This document shows positions 7,747 to 16,900 of a stretch of 38,739 nucleotides of DNA, in pieces. The position numbers and the translations under genes were made by a program. The stretch's first letter is position 1, and each line of letters begins with the position of its first letter. This DNA is from Gemmatales bacterium (lineage in GTDB: Bacteria > Planctomycetota > Planctomycetia > Gemmatales > HRBIN36). The notes under the pieces are model-generated. The model made no database searches. It was given only the letters and a program-made list of their open reading frames with translations, and had not been told where the DNA came from. The stretch is taken from contig JANWWR010000156.1 in assembly GCA_025055835.1 (NCBI GenBank), forward strand, positions 1 to 38,739, in the 5' to 3' direction.

Positions 7747-9159
7747 ATGGCCCGTTTCTTCCACTTCAAGTCGTTGGAGGAAATACGCACCGCCTGCCGG
7801 ACGCTGAGAGCGGAGATCGGCTTCCGCGAAGACATCGAACCACTATTCCGACCGATCCAAATCGGGCCGATCCGCGTCGGCAACCGCTTGTGCATTCAGC
7901 CGATGGAAGGCTGCGACGGCACTTCGGACGGCAAACCGGATAACCTGACGTTCCGCCGCTTCGAGCGCTTCGGGGCCGGTGGAGCGAAATTGATCTGGGG
8001 CGAAGCCACGGCGGTAGTTCCCGAAGGCCGAGCCAATCCCAGGCAGCTTCTTCTCAATGATGCCAACGCTTCGGCAATCGAGCGTCTGCTTCGGCTCTGC
8101 CGTCAGGCCCATCGGCAAGCGATGGGTAGCGACGACGATCTGCTCGTTGGGCTGCAACTGACCCATTCGGGCCGCTACAGCCAGCCGAAGCCCTGGCCGG
8201 TGCGGCATGATCCGCTTCTCGATCCGCTCACGGTCGTGGATCGGTCCACGGGTCGGACGATGGATGCCGAGTATCCGCTGCTTGGCGACGATGACCTGAA
8301 ACGGCTCGAAGAGCGGTACATCGCCGCCGCGGTGCTGGCTTGGCGGATCGGGTTTCAGTTCGTGGACCTGAAACAGTGCCACAGTTATCTGCTCAACGAG
8401 CTTCTCGGGGCGAGGTCGCGGACGGGGTTGTACGGTGGCAGCTTCGAGAACCGGACCCGCTTCGTCCGCAATGTTTTGGCGGGCATTCGGCAGGCCGCTC
8501 CCGGGCTGCTTGTAGCGACCCGCTTGAACGTGTTCGACGGCGTGCCCTTTCGGCAGATCGAGAGGGCGAAGCAACTGGCGGCAGCCGGTCATGCACCGCT
8601 TGGCTGGGGCGTCGCCGCGGACGATCCCATGAAACCCGATCTCGACGAACCGCTTCGCTGGATCGGCGAGATGCGGCGGTTGGGGGTGGTGCTGGTCAAC
8701 GTGACGGTGGGAAATCCCTATGCGTCGCCACACCTGTTGCGGCCCTTCGAGTATCCGCCGCCGGACGGCTACGATCCGCCGGAGCATCCGTTGCTGGGGG
8801 TGGCTCGGCATTTTGCCGTCACCGCCGAGGTGCAGAGGGCCTTTCCCGATCTGGCCCTGGTGGGCAGCGGCTACAGCTATTTGCAGGAATTCTGGCCCTA
8901 TGCCGGAGCCGACAACGTGGCCGAGGGGCGGACGACGTTCGTCGGCATCGGCCGCGCTGCCCTGGCCCAGCCGGATTTCGCTCGGCGACTGCTTCACGAG
9001 GGGCGTCTGGACCGCCGCCGCGTCTGCCGCACGTTCAGCTACTGCACCGCCCTGATGCGGGCCAAGGATCATCCGCTGGGGCAGTATCCCACCGGCTGCC
9101 CGCCCTTTGACAAGGAAATCTACGGAGGCATCTGGGACGAGCTGCGAAAACGACGCTGA
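7747..9159 (+). CDS. Old-yellow-enzyme-like FMN oxidoreductase
   Basis: The 470-residue protein is a TIM-barrel flavoprotein of the NADH:flavin oxidoreductase/OYE family. After a short leader come LFRPIQIGPIRVGNRLCIQPMEGCDG (the FMN-binding first strand), WGEATAV, LLVGLQLTHSGRYSQP, LKQCHSYLLNELLGARSR, YGGSFENRTRF (the family's GGSxENRxRF signature) and GIGRAALAQPDF. The usual catalytic H-x-x-H/N pair appears altered: DLKQCHSYLLNELL stands where many members have GAHGYLL. Three Cys near the end (CRTFSYC and TGCPPF) do not match the CxxCxxxC cluster of the dienoyl-CoA reductase group. It starts 69 nt after mqnE on the same strand, so co-transcription is possible. The substrate is unknown. Confidence 0.85.
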   Translation: MARFFHFKSLEEIRTACRTLRAEIGFREDIEPLFRPIQIGPIRVGNRLCIQPMEGCDGTSDGKPDNLTFRRFERFGAGGAKLIWGEATAVVPEGRANPRQLLLNDANASAIERLLRLCRQAHRQAMGSDDDLLVGLQLTHSGRYSQPKPWPVRHDPLLDPLTVVDRSTGRTMDAEYPLLGDDDLKRLEERYIAAAVLAWRIGFQFVDLKQCHSYLLNELLGARSRTGLYGGSFENRTRFVRNVLAGIRQAAPGLLVATRLNVFDGVPFRQIERAKQLAAAGHAPLGWGVAADDPMKPDLDEPLRWIGEMRRLGVVLVNVTVGNPYASPHLLRPFEYPPPDGYDPPEHPLLGVARHFAVTAEVQRAFPDLALVGSGYSYLQEFWPYAGADNVAEGRTTFVGIGRAALAQPDFARRLLHEGRLDRRRVCRTFSYCTALMRAKDHPLGQYPTGCPPFDKEIYGGIWDELRKRR

Positions 9160-9165
9160 CAGCAT

Positions 9166-9409
9166 GGCGAGCGGGAGGCGTACGCCTCCCCGGTACGGCG
9201 AGCGGGGAGCGTAAGCTCCCTGGTGCGTCGAGATCGCACCGCGCGTGAGGAGTGCAAGAAACGGTGAGCGGGGAGCGTAAGCTCCCTGGTGCGTCGAGGG
9301 TTGGGGACCGGAGGGCTAACGCCCTCCGCTCGCCATGTCAAGCACACCCTCCGCTCGCCATGTCAAGCACGCCCTCCGCTCGCCATCGCCAGTACGCTCT
9401 CCGCTCGCC
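9166..9409. repeat. Palindromic repeat block with tandem half copies
   Basis: Most of the 357-bp gap 9160-9516 is repeats. Plus copies lie at 9166-9194, 9197-9224 and 9263-9290, the last two both followed by GCGTCGAG, and a minus copy lies at 9307-9334. From 9322 the 3' half of the minus copy is repeated in tandem with a 25-bp period (9322-9346, 9347-9371, 9372-9396, then a 13-bp remnant), each unit carrying CCCTCCGCTCGCC and then a spacer such as ATGTCAAGCAC. The remaining ~107 bp before the kinase hold only a weak A/T-rich GATAAAAT. Confidence 0.9.
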
Positions 9410-9516
9410 GGAATCGAAACGTTCGTCGCTGCGGTCACGGCTCCAAGCAAATGTGATAAAATCGCTGGCAAAGGCAGGCCGGTTCATCCGCTCCGCCCGT
9501 TCTCCGAGAAACCAGC

Positions 9517-11379
9517 ATGTTCGAAGGCAAACAGATCGGCACGTTCAAGATCGAAAAGGAGCTTGGCTCTGGAGCGATGGGGACGGTCTATCGTGCCATG
9601 GACGAGCGCACCGGCCAGTATGTCGCCATCAAGTTCGTTGCTCCCGGGCTGGCGGAAAACGACCGCATTTATCAACGCTTTGAGCGCGAAGCCAAGGTGC
9701 TCCAGCAACTCAAGCACCCCAACATCGTCCGCCGCATCGGCACCGGCAAGTACCACAAGACGCCGTTCTTCATCATGGAGTACGTGGACGGCAAGACGCT
9801 GGCCCAGCTGCTGGAAGAACGGGGCAGGCTGCCGTGGGACGAGGTCATCGAGATTGGCAAGCAGATCGCCTCGGCTCTCTACCATGCCCATTCCTTCGGC
9901 ATCATCCATCGGGATTTGAAACCGTCCAACCTGATGATCACCAGGGACGGCAAAATCAAGCTCACCGACTTCGGCATCGCCAAGGACCTCGACGCCGAGG
10001 CGCTGACGTCGGTCGGCTGCACGGTGGGGACGGCGGCCTACATGTCGCCGGAGCAGTGCCAGGGCGTGCGGGACCTGACCCACAAATCCGATCTGTATTC
10101 GCTCGGCGTCGTGCTGTACGAACTGCTCACCGGCCGCAAGCCGTATTACGCCGAGAACGTCATGGACATGTTCATGCTGCACGTCAAAGGGACGTTCGAG
10201 CGGCCGTCCAGATTCGTCCTCGATATCCCCGTCTGGCTGGACACGCTGGTGTGCCAGTTATTGGAGAAGGACCCGGACAAGCGGCCCGAAGACGCCCACA
10301 TGGTCGAAGTCGCTCTCGAAGAAGTGCGGCAGAAGGTCGAGGCACAGCGGAGCGTCGGTCTGGCGGTGGCGGGCAAGGTCGCCTTGCGGCCCAAGACGTC
10401 CGAGGACCGCCGCGCCGCCGAGACCCTGCTTGAAAGCCGCAAACGCAAACGCAAAAAGGGTCGGCCCGATTGGAAGTCCCGCCTTCAGACGGCCTTGACC
10501 GCTGGCGGCCTGGGCTTGGCCCTTCTCGCCGTGGTGGTCGTCATCGTCATCGCCGTCCAGCCCGATACCCCCGAGCAGGAGTTTCGCAAGGCCGAGCGCC
10601 TGGTCAACGAGGGGATGAAGCTCCTCGACAGCGACAACCCCGATGCCGCCAACGTGCCGTGGTACGACGCCGAACGGCAACTGGAAAAAATCCTGGCCAA
10701 GCCCAATCATCCTTTTGCTGCCCAGGCTCAGGAACAGTTGGAATTGATGAAAGCAGGCGGGGACTATCTGAATCTGCTGCGGGCCTTGCGGAACAAAAGC
10801 GATTGGGGGCAGGTCGCCACGGACGACGAAAGCGGCAAGCGGTTCCTTGAAACCTGTGACCGCCTCATGCGGAACTATCCGCCCGATCATCCGATCGTCG
10901 TCAAGGCGCGGGAAAAGCTTCAGCCGCTTCATGCCCCCTATCTGTTCTCCGAGGCGGAACGATTGACCGGGCAGACCGGCGGCGACCGTCCGGCCTTCAA
11001 CTACCCGGCGGACTGGAAGAAGGCCTTCGACATGCTTCGCCTGCTCCAGGAACGCTATCCGACCAGCGAACAAGCCAGGAGAATCCCGCAGACGTTCGAT
11101 TGGCTCGTGGCCTGGCAAGCAGCGGAGGAGGTGCTGGTTCGGGAGGCGACAACGGGAGTGCCGCGGGTTCCCAGTCTGCTCGCCGCCGAGCGGGACGCCA
11201 TCGATGCCCTGGCCGTGGAACGCCGGGACTATGCCGCCGCCCAGCCGCTCTGGAGGGAACTGGCCGAGCGTCCCGTGCAACGCGAAGAGGAACGGCCCTG
11301 GATTCGGCTCGCCCAGCAGATGCTGAAACGTCCGCCGCCCAAATCCGCCGATGCCGAGAACCGTCCCGACGCGCCCTGA
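9517..11379 (+). CDS. Transmembrane Ser/Thr protein kinase (PknB-like)
   Basis: The 620-residue protein has a complete Hanks-type kinase domain (about 8-275). LGSGAMGTVY is the glycine loop (17-25), VAIKF carries the ATP-binding K39, HRDLKPSNL (131-139) the catalytic loop, DFGIAK (151-156) the metal site, and GTAAYMSPEQ (171-180) the activation segment end. A basic stretch KRKRKKGR (309-316) leads to one transmembrane helix (~326-347, GGLGLALLAVVVVIVIAV). The ~270 residues outside the membrane look helical, with repeated Ala/Leu-rich segments of the kind found in TPR-like regions, and no PASTA repeats. All catalytic residues are present. It is 50 nt upstream of hemL, with which no functional link is evident. 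Substrates are unknown. Confidence 0.93.
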   Translation: MFEGKQIGTFKIEKELGSGAMGTVYRAMDERTGQYVAIKFVAPGLAENDRIYQRFEREAKVLQQLKHPNIVRRIGTGKYHKTPFFIMEYVDGKTLAQLLEERGRLPWDEVIEIGKQIASALYHAHSFGIIHRDLKPSNLMITRDGKIKLTDFGIAKDLDAEALTSVGCTVGTAAYMSPEQCQGVRDLTHKSDLYSLGVVLYELLTGRKPYYAENVMDMFMLHVKGTFERPSRFVLDIPVWLDTLVCQLLEKDPDKRPEDAHMVEVALEEVRQKVEAQRSVGLAVAGKVALRPKTSEDRRAAETLLESRKRKRKKGRPDWKSRLQTALTAGGLGLALLAVVVVIVIAVQPDTPEQEFRKAERLVNEGMKLLDSDNPDAANVPWYDAERQLEKILAKPNHPFAAQAQEQLELMKAGGDYLNLLRALRNKSDWGQVATDDESGKRFLETCDRLMRNYPPDHPIVVKAREKLQPLHAPYLFSEAERLTGQTGGDRPAFNYPADWKKAFDMLRLLQERYPTSEQARRIPQTFDWLVAWQAAEEVLVREATTGVPRVPSLLAAERDAIDALAVERRDYAAAQPLWRELAERPVQREEERPWIRLAQQMLKRPPPKSADAENRPDAP

Positions 11380-11429
11380 AATCAGTTCGCGGGAACGCAT
11401 CAACGAAATGGAATTGTGAGGGAAAGGAC

Positions 11430-12752
11430 ATGCCCAAGCCGGTTCGCGTCCGCAGTCGGGAAGCCTTCGAACGAGCCTGTCGCGTGATCCCCGGCGGAGT
11501 CAACAGTCCCGCTCGGGCCTTCGGAGCGGTCGGCGGTCAGCCCCTCGTCATGGCCCGCGGCAAGGGAGCCTATCTGTACGACGTGGATGGCAACGAGTAT
11601 GTGGACTACGTCGGCTCCTGGGGTCCGCTCATTCTTGGCCACTGCCCTCCGAAGGTGATGCAGGCGGTCGAGGAAGCCCTGCACGAAGGCAGCACCTTCG
11701 GTGCGCCCACGGAGCGGGAAACCGAACTGGCCGAACTCATCATCGACGCCTTGCCGTCCGTCGAGATGGTGCGCATGGTCAGTTCCGGCACGGAGGCGAG
11801 CATGGCGGCGATCCGTCTGGCTCGCGGTTTCACCGGTCGGGACATGATCGTGAAATTCGCCGGCTGCTACCACGGCCACGTGGACAGCCTGCTGGTTCAA
11901 GCCGGTTCCAGCGCCACGACCCTGGGAGTGCCCAACAGTCCCGGTGTCCCCGCCGGTTGCACCCGCGACACGCTCTGTTTGCAGTACAACGACGTGCAAG
12001 GGATACGGGATGCCTTCGAGGTTCATGGCGACAGGATCGCCGGGGTCATCCTCGAACCCATCGTCGGCAACATGGGCCTGGTCTGGCCGACGCGAGAGTT
12101 TCTGGCGGAACTTCGTCGGTTGACCGACAAGCACGGCAGCCTGCTGATCTATGACGAAGTCATGACCGGCTTCCGGGTCGCTTACGGCGGGGCCCAGCAG
12201 GTCTTCAAGTCGCTGGGCTGGGACGACATCGGCCTGCCCGACCTGACCGTGCTGGGCAAGATCGTCGGCGGCGGCTTGCCGGTCGGAGCCTACGGCGGAC
12301 GAGCCGACGTGATGCGCAAGGTTTCCCCAAGCGGGCCGGTCTTCCAGGCCGGAACCTTGTCGGGCAATCCCCTGGCGATGGCAGCGGGCATCGCCACCCT
12401 GAAGCAGCTGCGAGACCATCCCCCGTATGCCCGCTTGGAACAGATCACCGCCCGGCTCTGCGACGGTCTGGCCGAACGCGCCCGCAAACTCGGTATTTCC
12501 CATCAGATTCAACGGGCCGGCAGCATGTGGACGCTGTTCTTCGCCGCCGAACCCGTGACCGATTATCGCTCCGCCCTCCAGGCCGATACCAGACGCTTTG
12601 CCCGCTTCTTCTGGGCCATGATGGATCGCGGCATCTACCTGCCGTGCAGCCAGTTCGAGGCGGCCTTCGTCTCCGCGGCCCACAGCGATCCCGACATCGC
12701 CCGCACTCTGGACGCCGCCGAACAGGCCTTTGCCGAGATTGCTTCCGCTTGA
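11430..12752 (+). CDS. hemL: Glutamate-1-semialdehyde 2,1-aminomutase
   Basis: The 440-residue PLP enzyme converts glutamate-1-semialdehyde to 5-aminolevulinate, the tetrapyrrole precursor made by the C5 route. Family landmarks are IPGGVNSPARAF near the start, DYVGSWGPLILGH, VSSGTEASMAAIRLARG, CYHGHVD, EPIVGNMG, LLIYDEVMTGFR and the PLP lysine in VLGKIVGGGLPVGAYGG (K277). Length is typical for HemL. The start at 11430 is supported by an AAAGGA/GAGGG stretch just upstream and by the family N-terminus; the frame is open further upstream inside the kinase gene but without similarity. It follows the kinase gene by 50 nt. Confidence 0.95.
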   Translation: MPKPVRVRSREAFERACRVIPGGVNSPARAFGAVGGQPLVMARGKGAYLYDVDGNEYVDYVGSWGPLILGHCPPKVMQAVEEALHEGSTFGAPTERETELAELIIDALPSVEMVRMVSSGTEASMAAIRLARGFTGRDMIVKFAGCYHGHVDSLLVQAGSSATTLGVPNSPGVPAGCTRDTLCLQYNDVQGIRDAFEVHGDRIAGVILEPIVGNMGLVWPTREFLAELRRLTDKHGSLLIYDEVMTGFRVAYGGAQQVFKSLGWDDIGLPDLTVLGKIVGGGLPVGAYGGRADVMRKVSPSGPVFQAGTLSGNPLAMAAGIATLKQLRDHPPYARLEQITARLCDGLAERARKLGISHQIQRAGSMWTLFFAAEPVTDYRSALQADTRRFARFFWAMMDRGIYLPCSQFEAAFVSAAHSDPDIARTLDAAEQAFAEIASA

Positions 12753-12881
12753 GTTCGCGAAGGCCCCAGGGGATCCCGAACACTTGGGGAAGGAGTGAGC
12801 TGAATCCTTGACGGCTCATGCCCCGGCCGACCATACTGAAGCGGTTTCACGAGGTAAGACACGAGGCAGCGAGGACTGTCC

Positions 12882-13418
12882 ATGAGTTCCGCCTCCGACA
12901 CCAAGCCCTGTCCGTTCTGCGGTGAGCGGATCAAAGTCACGGCCGTGAAGTGCCGGTTCTGCGGAGAATTCCTGAACAAGCCGCTCCCGCAGGCCCTGCC
13001 CGAAGACGAGGAAGACGCGGGGTACGAAGGAGAAACACCAGCTGCGCGGCGGAAGCAAGGTGACGGCAGCGAACAAGTCCTCATGTGGATCCTGCCGGTC
13101 AAACGCAGCTTCTTCGCCATCATGGCCGGGTACATGGGCCTCCTCGCCTTGTTGCCCTATGCGTTCGTCTTCTACGCGATTTTCCCCAGCGAAGCCCGGC
13201 GGGACACGCTGCGGACCGTGTTGTATCTGGGCGTCGGTTTGAATCTTCTGTTCGGACTCCTCGGACTGGTCCTGGGAGTCGGCGGCATCGTTCTGATTAT
13301 GAAAGGGGCCAAGAAGGGCCTGCCCCGCTGCATCGTCGGCATTGTCGGCGGCATGTTGGGAGCCGTCATCTATCCCATCGTGGTGGTCAACTTCATCAAC
13401 CGGTTCATTGGCCCTTGA
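12882..13418 (+). CDS. Zinc-ribbon membrane protein of unknown function
   Basis: The 178-residue protein opens with a double-knuckle zinc ribbon, KPCPFCGERIK...AVKCRFCGEFL (two C-x2-C pairs within the first 30 residues). An acidic linker follows, and then three hydrophobic segments: AIMAGYMGLLALLPYAFVFYAIF, LGVGLNLLFGLLGLVLGVGGIVLI and IVGIVGGMLGAVIYPIVVVNF. Zinc-ribbon membrane proteins of this layout are common in planctomycetes and mostly uncharacterised. The start has GAGGAC about 6-10 nt upstream. The metal site is seen; its role, perhaps sensing or assembly, is unknown. Confidence 0.78.
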   Translation: MSSASDTKPCPFCGERIKVTAVKCRFCGEFLNKPLPQALPEDEEDAGYEGETPAARRKQGDGSEQVLMWILPVKRSFFAIMAGYMGLLALLPYAFVFYAIFPSEARRDTLRTVLYLGVGLNLLFGLLGLVLGVGGIVLIMKGAKKGLPRCIVGIVGGMLGAVIYPIVVVNFINRFIGP

Positions 13419-13663
13419 CCGACCAGGCGGATCCTTGGCGATTTTTACAATTGCCGGGCTGTTTGCTGGCAGCTCTTGCAAAAATCTCCCTTGTTGTTCC
13501 GCGCCGGAAAACCGCCGTCCCTTCTGCGATCCCTGCGTTTCTGCCTGAAATCTTGAGGGTTAGGACTTCTTCGCCACGTTCCGCGGGCAAATGGCACGAC
13601 GCTTGCTCGAATGTCCAGCGATTCCCGGAAATGCGTCTCGGACCCAAGAAAGGAAGGCAAGCC

Positions 13664-13861
13664 ATGAGCCATCGCCGGACGGAACTGATTCTCCTTCGCA
13701 GCATCATGGAGCGCATGGAAAACTGTCTGGAGCAGCTCGATTGGGTGGACGATCCGCACGCCGTCCACTATCTCGCCGAGACCATGCTCCGCGATCTGGA
13801 AGTTTCCCGACGGCTGTGCATGCAGGTGCATCGTCGGGCCAAACTGGCCGTGGTGAACTGA
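13664..13861 (+). CDS. Small conserved-looking cytoplasmic protein
   Basis: This 65-residue protein, MSHRRTELILLRSIMERMEN...AKLAVVN, has no signal peptide or membrane helix and looks largely alpha-helical, with Leu/Met spacing compatible with a short coiled coil. A strong AGGAAGG (13651-13657) lies 6 nt before the ATG, which is why this start is chosen over the open frame extending upstream. The 245-bp gap before it holds no recognised gene. I do not recognise the family; the ribosome site is the main support. Confidence 0.62.
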   Translation: MSHRRTELILLRSIMERMENCLEQLDWVDDPHAVHYLAETMLRDLEVSRRLCMQVHRRAKLAVVN

Positions 13862-13976
13862 CATCGACAGCCCACGACCGCCGCAGGGGGCTTCGGTTTC
13901 CACCTCCCGCCCGCTATATTTACCGTGAGGCTGTCCTTGACCCTCCCAGCCCACGCCTGCCCGCCGGAGGTGGACC

Positions 13977-16900
13977 ATGCGTCATCGCATCGGCCTGATG
14001 GTCTGGATCGGTTGCGTCGTTCTGCTCGGCTTGGCCGGGTTCCCTCACCCCGCCCCGCTCCCGGCGGGAGAGGGCAGGGCGAGGGCGCGGGACGCGGTGG
14101 ACTACAACCGCCACGTCCGCCCGATCCTGGCCAAGAACTGTTTCGCCTGTCACGGACAGGACGACGCCCATCGCCGTGCCGGGCTGCGGCTCGATCAGCG
14201 GGAATCCGCCACCAAGGAACTCAAGACCGGCAACATCGCCATCGTTCCCGGCAAGCCCGAGGAAAGCGAACTTATCCGCCGGCTGACTACCGACGTCCCC
14301 GAAGAACGCATGCCGCCGGAGGAGACCGGCAACCAACTGACGCCCGAGCAGATCGAGATTCTGAAACGGTGGATCAGCCAGGGCGCCCGCTACGATCCGC
14401 ACTGGGCCTTCGTCAAGCCCACGCAACCGCCGCTACCCCCGGTCCAGAACGCCGCCTGGCCGCGGAACCCCATCGATCACTTCGTCCTGGCTGAGCTGGA
14501 GGCTCACGGCATGAAGCCCAGCCCCGAAGCCGATCCGTACACGCTTCTGCGGCGTGTCAGCCTCGATCTCCGCGGCCTGCCGCCGACCCCCGAGGAAGTC
14601 CAGGAGTTCATCAACGATCCATCCCCGGACGCCTATGAAAAGTGGGTGGACCGCTTCCTCGCCGATCCCGCCTATGGCGAACGCTGGGCCCGCGTCTGGC
14701 TCGACCTGGCCCGTTATGCCGATTCCGCCGGGTACGGCTCCGATCCGCTTCGCACTATCTGGCGCTATCGCGATTGGGTGATCGACGCCTTCAACCGCAA
14801 TTTGCCCTACGATCAATTCACCATCGAGCAACTGGCCGGCGACCTGCTGCCCAATCCGACGCTGGATCAGAAGATCGCCACCGCCTTTCATCGCAACACC
14901 ATGACCAACACGGAAGGCGGCACCGATGACGAGGAGTTCCGCGTTGCCGCCGTCAAGGACCGGGTGGACACGACGTTCCAGGTCTGGATGGGTCTGACGA
15001 TGGGCTGCGCCAAGTGCCACAGCCACAAGTACGACCCGATCTCCCAGACCGAGTATTACCGCGTCTTTGCCATCTTCAATCAGACGGCGGACAACGATCA
15101 GCCGAGCGAAGCCCCGGTGATCTCCGCCCCGACGCCGGACATCCTTCGGCAAATCGAAAAGATCGAGGCCCGCATCGGCGAACTGCGGCGGGAAATGGAA
15201 CACCCGCGCTCCGACGTGGCCGAGGCACAGGCCGCCTGGGAAGCCCGACTGCGGGCCGATGCCGATTGGATTGTCCTGAAGCCGACGGAAGCCCGCTCCC
15301 AGGGCGGAGCCACTCTGAAGACGCTGGACGATTCCTCCTTGCGGGCCGAGGGACCGAATCCCGACCGGGACAGCTACACGCTTGTCGCGACCGTCCAGAC
15401 CCCCGGCGTGACCGCGTTCCGCCTCGAAGTGCTGCCCGATCCCTCGCTGCCCAATCGCGGAGCCGGTCGAGCCGCCGATGGCAATTTCGTCCTGGGCCGG
15501 TTCAGCGTCACGGCGGAACCGGCGGATCAGCCCAACCAGAAGCCCGTCGCCCGCTTCGTCCGCATCGAACTTCCAGGCCAGAACCGCATCCTCTCGCTGG
15601 CCGAGGTCCAGGTTCTCAGCAACGGCGTCAATGTCGCCCCGAAAGGCGAAGCGAAGCAGTCGAGTACCGCCTTCGACGGCCCGGCTGCCCTGGCGATTGA
15701 TGGCAACACGGACGGCAACTACGCGAACAAGTCGGTGACGCACACGAACACCGAAGCCGATCCGTGGTGGGAAGTGCGGTTGGCCGATGCGGTGCCAATC
15801 GAGGAAATCATCCTGTGGAATCGCACCGACGGAGCCTTGGGCAATCGGCTGGCCAACTTCACGATCCGTCTGTTGGACGATTCCCGCAAGATCGTCTGGC
15901 AGGAGACGCGGAGCGACTTTCCCAATCCGAGCCTGAGCCTGTCGCCGTCCGGAAAGCGGACCGTCAAGCTGGTCCGGGCCTTTGCGGACTACTCCCAGGA
16001 CGGCTTCCCGATCAGCGACGCCTTGACAGGCAAAGGAAAAGGCTGGGCCGTGGGACCGCTCGTGCAAGCCCGCCACGTCGCCGTCTTCGTCGCCGACAGC
16101 CCCCTGCCCGACACCCCGCAACGGCTCACCTTCCGCCTGGAACACCGCTACAGCCAGCCGGGGTTCAACGTCGGGCGGTTCCGCCTTTCCCTCACCAACG
16201 ATGCCCGAGTCGTGGAGCGGGCCTCGGTGCCGCCGGACGTCCTGGCCATCGTGGACACCCCGCCGGACAAGCGGACGCCGGAACAAGCCGCCAGACTGGC
16301 CGCGTACTTCCGCTCCATCACGCCGCTGCTGAAGCCGCTGCGGGACGAGATCGCCAGGCTGGAACAGTCCCGGCCCAAGCCGCCGACCGTGCCCGTGATG
16401 CAGGAATTGCCGCCCAACCAACGCCGGACCACGCACGTGCTCATCAAAGGCAATCACCTGGTCAAGGGCGAGGCCGTCGAACCCGGCGTCCCCGCCGCCT
16501 TCCATCCCTTGCCCCGTCTCGAAACCGAGCGAGCCGGGGACGTGAGTCCCCAGGGTCGCGAGCCTCTCTCGCAACCCGGTCTGCAAGCCACCCGCCTCAC
16601 CCTCGCCCATTGGATCCTCTCCGAAGACAATCCGCTGACCGCCCGCGTCGCCGTCAACCGCTGGTGGGCCCAAATCTGGGGCAACGGTCTGATGCCCAGC
16701 GAGGAGGATTGGGGCACCCAGGGCGACGTGCCGACCCACCCTGAATTACTCGATTGGCTGGCCGTCGAATATCGCCGAATGGGCTGGGATACCAAGGCGC
16801 TGCTGCGACTGATCGTCACGTCTGCCACCTATCGGCAAAGTTCCAAGGCGACGCCGGACATGCTCGCCGCCGATCCGAACAACCGCCTTCTGGGGCGGGG

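Noticed and set aside
9166..9409. Possible CRISPR array
   Set aside because: Copies are in both orientations, spacers are irregular or absent, arms vary between copies, and no cas gene is present.
14433..16739. A 768-codon minus-strand open frame opposite the PSD1 gene
   Set aside because: It is antisense to a well-supported gene with clear domains and has low-complexity Gly/Asp/Arg-rich composition.
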